Position numbers and translations under genes: made by a program
Assembly (NCBI GenBank): GCA_023383055.1
Contig: JAHDYP010000015.1
Location: 1 to 33,839, forward strand
Reading direction: 5' to 3'
Origin: Verrucomicrobiota bacterium
Lineage (GTDB): Bacteria; Verrucomicrobiota; Verrucomicrobiia; Limisphaerales; JAHDYP01
Length of the DNA: 33,839 nt
Part shown: positions 8,451 to 15,572 of the stretch, piece by piece
Layout of the letters: each line of letters starts with the position of its first letter
How positions within the stretch are numbered: position 1 is the first letter of the stretch
The notes under the pieces: generated by a model
Database searches by the model: none
What the model was told of the DNA's origin: nothing
What the model saw: only the letters and a program-made list of their open reading frames with translations

Positions 8451-9023
8451 ATGTTAGGTGCTGGGATCATTAAGGGACTGGCCGAGACGGCGCGAAATTT
8501 CGTCGGCAGCTATGTCGTGCCTGAACGGTTGATCACCGTTCCCTACCCCGAACAGCGGCTGCCGGCGCAGGAAAACGCCCGGAATTTTCCGTTTTTGGTC
8601 TACGACGGCGATGACGCGGCGGCGGGGTTGCGCTGTGTGGCGTGTCAGATCTGCGAGAAGGAATGCCCTCCCCAATGCATTTACATCGTCAAGGACGTCG
8701 TCAAGAAACCGGATCACACCGGCAAGCTCCAGTTCCAGCCGAAGGCGTTCGACATCGACCTCTCGGTCTGCATGAGCTGCCAGATCTGTGTTGAGGTATG
8801 CCCTTTCGACGCGATCAAAATGGACACCGAGTTCGAACTGAGCACGACCGATCGGTTTGGGGGCTTGCTCGCAACCAAGGACCAGCTCTCGAAACCCAAC
8901 ACCTATTACCACCAGATTCACCCCGGCGAAGCCCGCCAGGTGGACGAACATTTGGCCGCCGCCCGAGCCCGGCTGGAGGCCCGGACCCTATCCAAGCCGG
9001 CCGGGGATGCCGGATCACGTTGA
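8451..9023 (+). CDS. nuoI: NADH-quinone oxidoreductase subunit I (two 4Fe-4S ferredoxin)
   Basis: NuoI carries clusters N6a and N6b, which pass electrons to N2 in NuoB. The 190-residue protein shows both ferredoxin motifs: Cys62-x2-Cys65-x2-Cys68-x3-Cys72-Pro and Cys107-x2-Cys110-x2-Cys113-x3-Cys117-Pro. An amphipathic N-terminal helix, FVGSYVVPERLITVPYPE, is typical of the family. ATG 8451 fits the family's N-terminus; the frame is open for 42 codons further upstream, but those residues are Arg-rich and unlike NuoI. It is cut off from nuoABCD by the repeat-protein gene, and nuoE-H and nuoJ-N are absent nearby. Its stop overlaps the convergent ribE by nine bases. Confidence 0.95.
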   Translation: MLGAGIIKGLAETARNFVGSYVVPERLITVPYPEQRLPAQENARNFPFLVYDGDDAAAGLRCVACQICEKECPPQCIYIVKDVVKKPDHTGKLQFQPKAFDIDLSVCMSCQICVEVCPFDAIKMDTEFELSTTDRFGGLLATKDQLSKPNTYYHQIHPGEARQVDEHLAAARARLEARTLSKPAGDAGSR

Positions 9024-9632
9024 TCGCGATTTGCGGTTCGCCAGGAATTTCTCGATGTACTTGCCGATCAGATCGGCCTCCAGATTCACCGCATCCCCCA
9101 CCGACCGCTCCCGTAGCGCGGTGACATCGAACGTGTGCGGAATGATCCAGATCCGAAACTCCTTCCGCTTCACCCCGGCGACCGTGAGGCTGATGCCGTC
9201 GACCGCGACGGATCCCTTAAAAACGATATAGCGCATGACTTCCGGGGGCGCCGTGATGTCAAGCACGTGGTCTTTGCCGGCGCGTTCCCAGCGCGCGATG
9301 CGGCCCAAGCCATCGATGTGCCCGGTCACGAAGTGTCCACCCAGCCGATCGTCGAAGCGGAGCGAACGTTCCAGATTCACCAGCGCGCCAGCTCGGGCGA
9401 ACTGAAGATTGGTGCGTTCCCAGGTCTCGCGGAGCAGATCGAAGTGCAGGAGCCGTTGTCGGGGTTTCCCGGCCAGTTTGACCACCGTCAGGCAACAGCC
9501 GTTGATGGCCACGCTGTCACCGAGCTTCAAGCCACGCCCGCAGGCGCAGGCTTTTACGATCAGCCGGATGGAACGGGGCGTTTCCTTGATGCCCTGGACC
9601 GTGCCCGCTTCTTCAACAATGCCGCTGAACAT
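9015..9632 (-). CDS. ribE: Riboflavin synthase, alpha chain
   Basis: Riboflavin synthase dismutates two 6,7-dimethyl-8-ribityllumazines into riboflavin and the pyrimidinedione. The 205-residue protein begins MFSGIVEEAGTV, the typical start, and has two lumazine-binding barrels: GDSVAINGCCLTV in the first and GSVAVDGISLTVAGV in the second, joined through GGHFVTGHIDG. The end LEADLIGKYIEKF is also typical. ATG 9632 fits the family start; the frame is open for 23 more codons upstream, but those are Pro/Arg/Ser-rich. There is no Shine-Dalgarno sequence; promoter-like boxes at 9639-9667 end six bases before the ATG. It follows ribD with a 42-bp palindrome between. Confidence 0.96.
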   Translation of the reverse strand: MFSGIVEEAGTVQGIKETPRSIRLIVKACACGRGLKLGDSVAINGCCLTVVKLAGKPRQRLLHFDLLRETWERTNLQFARAGALVNLERSLRFDDRLGGHFVTGHIDGLGRIARWERAGKDHVLDITAPPEVMRYIVFKGSVAVDGISLTVAGVKRKEFRIWIIPHTFDVTALRERSVGDAVNLEADLIGKYIEKFLANRKSRST

Positions 9633-9638
9633 GGGGGG

Positions 9639-9667
9639 AGGGTAGGGGTGCGGACGCGAGGTGGCAA
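9639..9667 (-). promoter_or_regulatory. TTGC-type promoter directly before ribE
   Basis: On the minus strand, TTGCCA (9662-9667), 17 bases, TACCCT (9639-9644), six C residues, then the ribE ATG. This would give a leaderless ribE transcript independent of ribD. The box spacing equals that before the genes at 1332 and 17219 to within one base. Confidence 0.5.
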
Positions 9668-9709
9668 GCGAGAGGAGCGACAGCCGGGTCGGGTATGGCA
9701 CCAGGGGCG

Positions 9710-9751
9710 AGGCCCGATTTTATGTCGCATATGCGACATAAAATCGGGCCT
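9710..9751. repeat. 42-bp perfect palindrome without a loop
   Basis: The 21 bases on each side of the centre at 9730/9731 are exact reverse complements. The inner core is TATGTCGCATATGCGACATA, flanked by GATTT/AAATC and then GGCC on both sides. It lies in the 176-base gap between the ribD stop (9809) and ribE start (9632), upstream of the ribE promoter boxes. It is AT-rich inside with GC clamps outside, and lacks a T run, so it does not look like an ordinary terminator. Confidence 0.95.
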
Positions 9752-9808
9752 GAGGGATGGAGGGCTTGGGTGAGATGGCAAGGGGCGATTTGAGGCTTGC
9801 GAGGATGG

Positions 9809-10966
9809 CTACCGGGTTTGCGGCTTTTCCTCGGCGGCGGGCGGTTGGACGCGCGCGGTGAGGAAGAGGTCGGGGCCGAGTCGGCGCCAGTGGGGATCGG
9901 TCAATTTGAGGAGCTCGTTCCAGTTCCGGGCGCCGGGACCCGCCACGGCCTTGCGGTCGTCGTGACCGCCCAGGATTTTCGGAGCGTAGTAAAAGGCGAC
10001 GCGATGAGCGAAGCCGCCGAGGAGGAACGAGGCTTGGACTTCGCCGCCGCCTTCGACGAGCAGGCTGGTAACTTGTTCGGCCCCGAGACGATCGAGGAGC
10101 CAGGCGAGTTCGATGCGGCCGTGCTCGGCAGGAGCGAGGAGGACATTGACCTTTTTGGCGAGGGCTTTGACGCGTTTGGCGGGCGCGTTTGGACCCACCA
10201 CAATGGTGGTAGCGTGCGAGGGATCGTTCGCGACAACCCGGGATTGAAGCGGAGTGCGCGCGCGGGAATCGAGGATAATCCGGCGCGGGATTTTGCCTCG
10301 GGAAGGGGCGGCTTGGGTCGTGCGAGCGTTGGCTGGCCGGAGCGTGAGCCGCGGATCGTCCGCGAGGAGGGTCTGGATGCCGACGAGGATGGCATCATGA
10401 CCGTGGCGCAGGCGCTGGGCATGCGCGCGCGCGCGTTCGCCGGTGATCCATTTGGACTGGCCGCCGGCGGTGGCGATTTTGCCGTCGAGGGTCATGGCGG
10501 CTTTGACGGTCACGAAGGGGGTGCGCTGGACGATCCAATGGTTGAAGGCCTCGTTCAAGGCGGCGCATTCGGATTCGAGGATGCCGGAAGTGACCGCGAT
10601 GCCGGCGTGACTGAGGAGGTCGAGTCCGCGGCCGGCGTGTTTCGGGTTAGGATCGACGGCGCCCACCACCACGCGGCGGATGCCGGCGGCGCGGATGGCT
10701 TCGGTGCAGGGCGGGGTGCGTCCCTGGGTCGAGCAGGGTTCGAGGGTGACGTAGAGAGTGGCGCCGCTGGGTTTGAACCCGTGTTGGCGCGCCTGGATCA
10801 GGGCCTCGATCTCGGCGTGGGGTGCGCCGGCGCGCCGGTGCCAGCCCTGGCCGAGTTTGCGGTGGTGTCGTACGAGAAGTGCGCCGACCATGGGATTCGG
10901 CGACGTCTGGCCATAGCCTTTGCGGGCGAGACGAAGGGCGAGCCGCATCCAATCGAGGTCGGTCAT
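9809..10966 (-). CDS. ribD: Bifunctional riboflavin biosynthesis deaminase/reductase
   Basis: RibD deaminates the pyrimidine product of GTP cyclohydrolase II and then reduces its ribose side chain with NADPH. In the 385-residue protein the N-terminal deaminase domain (about 1-145) has the zinc site His50-Ala-Glu52 and Cys78...Cys87 in PCSTQGRTPPC, where many homologues have SHYGRT. The C-terminal reductase domain (about 150-370) has VTVKAAMTLDGKIA, SKWITG, ILVGIQTLLADDPRLT and LLVEGGGEVQASFL. The length is normal. It lies 51 bases after ftsY and before ribE; ribH and ribBA are not in the window. No ribosome site is seen. Confidence 0.96.
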   Translation of the reverse strand: MTDLDWMRLALRLARKGYGQTSPNPMVGALLVRHHRKLGQGWHRRAGAPHAEIEALIQARQHGFKPSGATLYVTLEPCSTQGRTPPCTEAIRAAGIRRVVVGAVDPNPKHAGRGLDLLSHAGIAVTSGILESECAALNEAFNHWIVQRTPFVTVKAAMTLDGKIATAGGQSKWITGERARAHAQRLRHGHDAILVGIQTLLADDPRLTLRPANARTTQAAPSRGKIPRRIILDSRARTPLQSRVVANDPSHATTIVVGPNAPAKRVKALAKKVNVLLAPAEHGRIELAWLLDRLGAEQVTSLLVEGGGEVQASFLLGGFAHRVAFYYAPKILGGHDDRKAVAGPGARNWNELLKLTDPHWRRLGPDLFLTARVQPPAAEEKPQTR

Positions 10967-11017
10967 GGGATGGCTTGGGGAGTGGCGGGGGCTCGTTCTT
11001 CCCGTTGGGTTTTGTGA

Positions 11018-11935
11018 TTAGCCGGGGGCGGTGAAGAGCGCCTCGGCGAATTCGGTGGCGTTGAAGGGTTGCAGGTCATCGGGTTGCTCGCCGAGGCCGA
11101 CGAATTTCACGGGGAGTTGGAGTTCGTGTTGGATGGCGAGGACAGCGCCGCCTTTGCTGGTGCCGTCGAGCTTGGTGACGATCAGTCCGGTGAGGGGTAC
11201 GGCTTTGTGGAATTCGCGGGCCTGGTTCAAGGCGTTCATGCCGGTGGAACCGTCCAGGACCAGGAGCACTTCATGCGGTGCGCCAGGGGACTGGCGGCCG
11301 ATGACGCGATGCAGTTTCTGGAGTTCTTGCATCAGGTTTTGCTTGGTGTGCAGGCGCCCGGCGGTGTCCACGAGCAGGTAATCCGCGCGGCGTGCCAGGG
11401 CGGCGGTGACGGCGTCGTGGGCGACGGAGGCGGGATCGGCGCCGTAAACACCGTGGATGACCGGGATATTCAGCCGTTGACCCCAGATTTTAAGTTGTTC
11501 GATGGCCGCGGCGCGGAAGGTGTCGCAGGCCGCCAGCACCGCCGTTTGATTTCGGGTATGGACGAAGCGGGCGAGTTTGGCGGCGGTGGTGGTTTTGCCG
11601 GTGCCATTGACGCCGACGAGCGAGACGATGGTGAGGGCGCCGGGTTGGTGGAGGAGTTCGGCGGGGTGACCGGCGAAATTGCGTTCGACCTCGCGGGCGG
11701 CGATCTGGAAGACATCGTGTCCCTGGCCGCCCTGGCTTTCGTAGGCTTTGGTGACGGCGGCCATGATCTGGCCGGTAATGGTGAGGCCCAGATCGGCTGC
11801 CAGGAGGGCGGCTTCGAGTTCTTCGAGGCTTTCGCCGGTCAGTCGAGGCGATCGGGTGACGATGCGTTTGATTTCGTGGACGAGCTGCGAGTGGGTTTTT
11901 TGCAGCCCGGCTTTGATTTTGTCGAGAAGACCCAT
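11018..11935 (-). CDS. ftsY: Signal recognition particle receptor FtsY
   Basis: FtsY is the membrane-associated GTPase that receives SRP-ribosome complexes and passes them to the Sec translocon. The 305-residue protein has the N domain (about 1-95) and the full G domain: P-loop GVNGTGKTTTAAKLA (about 108-122), DTFRAAA (138-144), DTAGRLHTKQNLM (190-202), TKLDGTSKGG (254-263), and the closing GLGEQPDDLQPF. The long acidic A domain of E. coli FtsY is missing, as in many other bacteria. It follows the PHP-domain gene by 49 bases and precedes ribD, on the same strand. Confidence 0.96.
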   Translation of the reverse strand: MGLLDKIKAGLQKTHSQLVHEIKRIVTRSPRLTGESLEELEAALLAADLGLTITGQIMAAVTKAYESQGGQGHDVFQIAAREVERNFAGHPAELLHQPGALTIVSLVGVNGTGKTTTAAKLARFVHTRNQTAVLAACDTFRAAAIEQLKIWGQRLNIPVIHGVYGADPASVAHDAVTAALARRADYLLVDTAGRLHTKQNLMQELQKLHRVIGRQSPGAPHEVLLVLDGSTGMNALNQAREFHKAVPLTGLIVTKLDGTSKGGAVLAIQHELQLPVKFVGLGEQPDDLQPFNATEFAEALFTAPG

Positions 11936-11984
11936 GGGGTTAGGGTGACGTTAAGATGGGGGAGCGGACGGTTTCGCTCAGGAA

Positions 11985-12827
11985 TCAGGCGGTGGCGAGG
12001 TTGTTGGTGAGGGGTCGTCGCCTGGCTTCGCGGAGGCGCTGGACATAATCCTCGTGCAAGCGGAGCGAGCCGATGAGGGGTTGTCCTTTGGCCAGGCCGT
12101 GGCAATCCGAGCCGCCGGTGACGAGCAGTTGATGGGTGTTGGCGAGGCGGAGGTAATGATCGGCGGTGGCCGGGGTGTGTTTGGTGTGAAAACACTCGAG
12201 GCCATCCAGGCCGGCTTCGGCGAGCCGAGGGATGGCCGGATCGACGCGGTTCAGGCCGGGGTGCGCGAGGACGGCCAAGCCGCCGGCGGCGTGAATGAGG
12301 TCAATGCCGTCGAAGGCGGACATCTTGAATTTCGGGACCCAGGCGGGGCGATCCTTCTTGAGGAAGCGATCGAAGGCCTCATCGACACTGCTACAGAACC
12401 CGGCCCGGACCAGGGCGCGGCCCACGTGAGGCCGTCCGGGTGAGCGGCAATTGGCGAGCGCGAACACGGCCTCGGCCGTGAGGGGAATGCCCAGTCGGTT
12501 CAGGCGTTCGACCATCTCGCGGATGCGGTTTTGGCGGACCTCCTGGAACCTGGCGGTTTCGCGGAGGAGTTTGGGATGGAGGGGATCGAGGTAATAGCCG
12601 AGCAGATGGAGTTCGGTGCCGTCGAATTCGGCGGTGAGTTCGGCGCCGGCAATGAACTCGACTCCGAGGTTCTGGCAGGCAACTGCCGCCCGAAGGCAGC
12701 CTTCGGTGGTGTCGTGGTCCGTCAGCGCGATGGTATGGAGTCGAAGGCGGGCGGCGTGGGCGGACAATTCCTCAGGGGTGTAGGTGCCATCGGAAAAGCA
12801 GGTGTGGAGGTGGAGGTCAGCGGCCAT
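11985..12827 (-). CDS. PHP-domain phosphoesterase (RNase AM/TrpH-type)
   Basis: PHP enzymes hydrolyse phosphoesters with a three-metal site. This 280-residue protein is of the size and layout of the YciV/TrpH group, which acts on 3',5'-nucleoside bisphosphates and short 5'-RNA ends. Metal-binding motifs are in order: DLHLHTCFSDG (about 4-14), TDHDT (36-40), AGAELTAEF, HPG near residue 193, and GGSDCHG near 237-243. The exact substrate is inferred from the family. It begins two bases after the nusB stop, so the two are surely co-transcribed, and ftsY follows. Confidence 0.9.
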   Translation of the reverse strand: MAADLHLHTCFSDGTYTPEELSAHAARLRLHTIALTDHDTTEGCLRAAVACQNLGVEFIAGAELTAEFDGTELHLLGYYLDPLHPKLLRETARFQEVRQNRIREMVERLNRLGIPLTAEAVFALANCRSPGRPHVGRALVRAGFCSSVDEAFDRFLKKDRPAWVPKFKMSAFDGIDLIHAAGGLAVLAHPGLNRVDPAIPRLAEAGLDGLECFHTKHTPATADHYLRLANTHQLLVTGGSDCHGLAKGQPLIGSLRLHEDYVQRLREARRRPLTNNLATA

Positions 12828-12829
12828 TT

Positions 12830-13330
12830 TTAATTCACGATACGCGCGGGTCGGAGGAGTTCGCCTTTGATTTTGTCGAGGATGCCGTTGACGAATTTGC
12901 CGCTATCCTCGGTGGAGAAGCGCTTGGCGATGTCGACGGCTTCGTTGATACTGACCACGGGGGGGATGTCATCCCGGTGGAGCATTTCGAAGATGGCCAG
13001 GCGCAGCACATTGCGATCCACGGCGGCGATTCGGCGCAGTTCCCAGTTCTTGACGTGCTGACGGATAGCATCGTCAATCGCGGTTTGATGTTCCAGCACG
13101 CCGCGGATGAGGGGTTCGGCAAAGAGTTGGACGGCAGCTTGTTGAGTCGAGGGTGGGGGCAGCTCGGCGCCGGATTCAAGGATGGCTCGGCGTTCTTTTT
13201 CGCCAAGGGCGACGATTTGCTGGGCTTGCCAGAACTGGGCGAGGGCCTGGTTCAAATCATCCGCCGGGTTCAGATCATGTTGGAAGAGAAACTGAACCGC
13301 TCGTTCACGCGCTTCGCGCCGGGTGCCCAT
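12830..13330 (-). CDS. nusB: Transcription antitermination factor NusB
   Basis: NusB binds boxA RNA with S10 (NusE) in antitermination complexes on rRNA operons. The 166-residue protein is all-helical, begins MGTRREARERAVQFLFQHD with the conserved basic start, and has the family's core AAVDRNVLRLAIFEMLHRDDIPPVVSINEAVDIAKRFSTEDSGKFVNGILDKI. It has an insert of about 20 residues in the N-terminal half. It leads the minus-strand cluster nusB-PHP-ftsY-ribD-ribE. The common ribH neighbour is missing. Promoter-like boxes lie eight bases before the ATG, and no Shine-Dalgarno sequence is present. Confidence 0.95.
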   Translation of the reverse strand: MGTRREARERAVQFLFQHDLNPADDLNQALAQFWQAQQIVALGEKERRAILESGAELPPPSTQQAAVQLFAEPLIRGVLEHQTAIDDAIRQHVKNWELRRIAAVDRNVLRLAIFEMLHRDDIPPVVSINEAVDIAKRFSTEDSGKFVNGILDKIKGELLRPARIVN

Positions 13331-13338
13331 AGGGACGC

Positions 13339-13367
13339 AGGATGCGGGACCGCGAGACGCCCGGCAA
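13339..13367 (-). promoter_or_regulatory. TTGC-type promoter before nusB
   Basis: On the minus strand, TTGCCG (13362-13367), 17 bases, CATCCT (13339-13344), eight bases, then the nusB ATG. The spacing matches the set before the helicase at 33203, where the -10 box is also of the CANNNT form and eight bases from the ATG. This would drive the whole nusB cluster. Confidence 0.42.
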
Positions 13368-13443
13368 AGGAAAAATGTGAAGGCTTGATCCCGGGACCAG
13401 GATGGGGAGACTACTTCCCGCAGGTCGAGCGCTTGCCGCTCAA

Positions 13444-14802
13444 ATGCGTTTCAGCATGATGAATTCATGGCTCTGGTTACGAACGGTTGTCGTCGGCGTC
13501 TGTCTCGCGGGCGTGGACGTGATGGCCGCGGATTCCGGCTTGCGGGCCGGGGCGGCCCGCCGCGAGGTTACGCCCAGGGAGCCGTTGCCCATGTGGGGCT
13601 ACGGCGGGCGGCACGCGGCCCTCTCCACCGGGCGGGCGGATCCGCTGAACGCCACCGCGCTCGTCCTGGAAGCGGGTGGACGGAGAATCGCCATCGTCGG
13701 TCTGGATCTCGGTCGTGGACCGGCCGAATCGATGATGCTACGTCTCCGGGAACGAATCAAAGCCGAGGCGGGAGTCGATCACGCGTTTTTTGGCGGTTCG
13801 CACACTCACCACGGTCCGGTGCTCGAATTGACCGATGCGCCGGGCAAGGGGAAGGGACGGTTCGACGCGGCATTGCGTTACTACGGGGAACTCGAGGAAG
13901 CGCTGGGGCAGGTGGTGTTCGACGCCGCCGGGCGACTGGTTCCGGCGCGACTGGCGGTGGGCGCCACCCAACTTGAGGGCTTCAACCGGAACCGGCACAC
14001 GAAGCTCCAGCCCAAGCCGGTGGACCGCGAGCTCGCGGTGCTGCGGGTCGATGACTGGGACGGAAAACCGATCGCCGTGGTGGTGAATTTCGCCGCGCAT
14101 CCGACTTCGATCCCCGAGCAGAATCTGGAGTGGTCGGCCGACTATCCGGGTGCGCTCAAGTCGACAGTCGAGCGGGAGTTGGGCGGCGTGGCGGTGTTTA
14201 TGCAGGGGGCGGCCGGGGATCTTTCGACGGACCGGAGCGGGCACGGGGACTACCGGCAGTATGGGGAGGCGTTGGGGCGCGAGGTAGTGAAGCTGGCTGC
14301 GGCTTTGACGAGCGAGGAAATGCCCGGTGCGGATCTCCAGGTGCGTGAGCAGGAGTTTGCGTTTGGGTCGAGGACGGATTTCACAAACCCGCTGAACGCA
14401 GCGGTGTACGCGCTGGCCTTTTTCCCTGAGCTGATTGCCAACTACGTGGATGAGTTTGCGGGCGGCCTCCGGCCGCGGCTATCGGTGGGGCTGCTTGGTG
14501 GCGATATTGCATTTGTGGGGGTCTCGGGTGAGTTCTTCTGCGGGCATGCCTTGCGCCTCAAGGAACGCGCGCGGGTTCGGCAGTTGTTCTTTTTTGGCTA
14601 CTGCAATGGGCATCATCTCTACTTTCCGACCATCGAAGCGGCGGCGGAAGGGGGATACGGCGCCGACGCGCGGGTTGCTCCGGTGGCCCTTGGGGCCGGG
14701 GAACGCATGATGGACACGGCGTTGACGTGGCTTTACCAGATGCGGGGCAGGTTAGGCGCGAAGGAGCCGGTGGCTGCGAGTGCGGGGGAGATTTCGCCGT
14801 GA
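13444..14802 (+). CDS. Secreted neutral/alkaline ceramidase-like hydrolase
   Basis: The 452-residue protein has an export signal (about 8-28, LRTVVVGVCLAGVDVMAA) and then the N-terminal domain of neutral/alkaline non-lysosomal ceramidases. Visible landmarks are GAARREVTP, WGYGGR, GLDLG, the zinc-ligand segment GSHTHHGP (His120 and His122), and VNFAAHPTS (His219). The family's usual Ig-like C-terminal domain is not obvious, so this is a short form. Many bacterial homologues have no tested ceramidase activity, so the substrate is unknown. ATG 13456 or 13459 may be the true start, giving MMNSWLWLRT; no ribosome site decides. It diverges from nusB. Confidence 0.85.
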   Translation: MRFSMMNSWLWLRTVVVGVCLAGVDVMAADSGLRAGAARREVTPREPLPMWGYGGRHAALSTGRADPLNATALVLEAGGRRIAIVGLDLGRGPAESMMLRLRERIKAEAGVDHAFFGGSHTHHGPVLELTDAPGKGKGRFDAALRYYGELEEALGQVVFDAAGRLVPARLAVGATQLEGFNRNRHTKLQPKPVDRELAVLRVDDWDGKPIAVVVNFAAHPTSIPEQNLEWSADYPGALKSTVERELGGVAVFMQGAAGDLSTDRSGHGDYRQYGEALGREVVKLAAALTSEEMPGADLQVREQEFAFGSRTDFTNPLNAAVYALAFFPELIANYVDEFAGGLRPRLSVGLLGGDIAFVGVSGEFFCGHALRLKERARVRQLFFFGYCNGHHLYFPTIEAAAEGGYGADARVAPVALGAGERMMDTALTWLYQMRGRLGAKEPVAASAGEISP

Positions 14803-14809
14803 ATTTTTT

Positions 14810-14838
14810 TTGCTCTCTCCCGTCGAATGTGCTGGAAT
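14810..14838 (+). promoter_or_regulatory. TTGC-type promoter before the discoidin-like gene
   Basis: TTGCTC (14810-14815), 17 bases, TGGAAT (14833-14838), then 11 bases to ATG 14850. The first box lies at the end of an eight-T run that follows the preceding stop codon. CCCGTC (14819-14824) and GACGGG (14839-14844) form an inverted repeat around the -10 box. The leader would be about five bases. Confidence 0.4.
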
Positions 14839-14849
14839 GACGGGCAAAC

Positions 14850-15572
14850 ATGAATATGAAGCATATGGATAAGTTGACCAGTTGGAGCAAGCGTGCCGGC
14901 CGGGTTTGGGTGGCCGGGGTGGTGTTGGCGGTGGTGGTCGGCCGGCTGGGCGGGTTCACCGCGATGGCGGCGGAGCAGGCGCCCCTGGACATCAAACTGC
15001 CGATCCCGGCATTCATGGGCACACCGACCGACATTCCCGAGAGCGAGCACATCGAGAAGCCCTCGGACAAGCCGCGGCCGCCGTTCATGGCGCCGAAGGG
15101 GACGCGGAACCTGGCGCTGGGCAAGAAGGTGACGCTGAGCGATTCGAACCCGATCAACGGGGCGGCGGAGTTGGTCACGGACGGCAACAAGGAAGCCGGA
15201 GACGAGAACGTGCTGGAGATGCGTCGGCGGCTGCAGTGGGCGCAGATCGATCTCGAGAAGCCGGGCCAGATTTACGCGGTGCTGATCTGGCACGCGCACG
15301 ACACGCCGCAGATTGCGCATGACGTGATTGTGCAGGTGGCGGACGATCCGGATTTCACGCAGAACGTGCAGACGATCTACAACAACGATTACGACAACAG
15401 CGCCGGGTTGGGCGTGGGCAAGGACAAGGAGTATTTCGAGAGCTATGAAGGGCGCCTGATGGATGCGAAGGGGGTGACGGGTCGTTACCTCCGGAGTTAC
15501 AGTCAGGGGAGCACCTACACCGCGTTGAACCGTTACACCGAGATCGAGGTGTACGGTCTGCCGGTGGAATGA
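14850..15572 (+). CDS. Exported discoidin/F5-8C-like carbohydrate-binding protein
   Basis: The 240-residue protein has a long N-terminal region with a signal-like hydrophobic core (about 18-40, VWVAGVVLAVVVGRLGGF, then AMAAEQ). A Pro-rich linker (about 45-83) leads to a domain resembling the galactose-binding-like F5/8 type C fold: NLALGKKVTLSDSNPINGAAELVTDGNKE, LQWAQIDLEKPGQIYAVLIWHAH, and the closing TEIEVYGLP. These strands usually bind sugars or lipids at a surface; the ligand here is unknown. No enzyme domain is attached. Its TGA overlaps the ATG of the next gene (ATGA at 15569-15572), so it is coupled to the Agl23-like protein. Confidence 0.8.
   Translation: MNMKHMDKLTSWSKRAGRVWVAGVVLAVVVGRLGGFTAMAAEQAPLDIKLPIPAFMGTPTDIPESEHIEKPSDKPRPPFMAPKGTRNLALGKKVTLSDSNPINGAAELVTDGNKEAGDENVLEMRRRLQWAQIDLEKPGQIYAVLIWHAHDTPQIAHDVIVQVADDPDFTQNVQTIYNNDYDNSAGLGVGKDKEYFESYEGRLMDAKGVTGRYLRSYSQGSTYTALNRYTEIEVYGLPVE

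Noticed and set aside
9710..9751. Ordinary rho-independent terminator for ribD
   Set aside because: No T run follows on either strand, the centre is AT-rich with no loop, and the symmetry extends over all 42 bases.
9797..11017. 406-codon open frame on the plus strand opposite ribD
   Set aside because: It lies across the whole of ribD, whose catalytic motifs are complete; its Gly/Glu/Ala-rich product is a typical antisense shadow in GC-rich DNA.
13467..13976. ATG 13467 six bases after TTGCCG-N16-CATGAT, an exact match to the promoter layout
   Set aside because: This ATG is in the wrong frame for the ceramidase-like protein and opens an Arg-rich shadow; the box match here is probably chance, a reminder that single matches are weak evidence.
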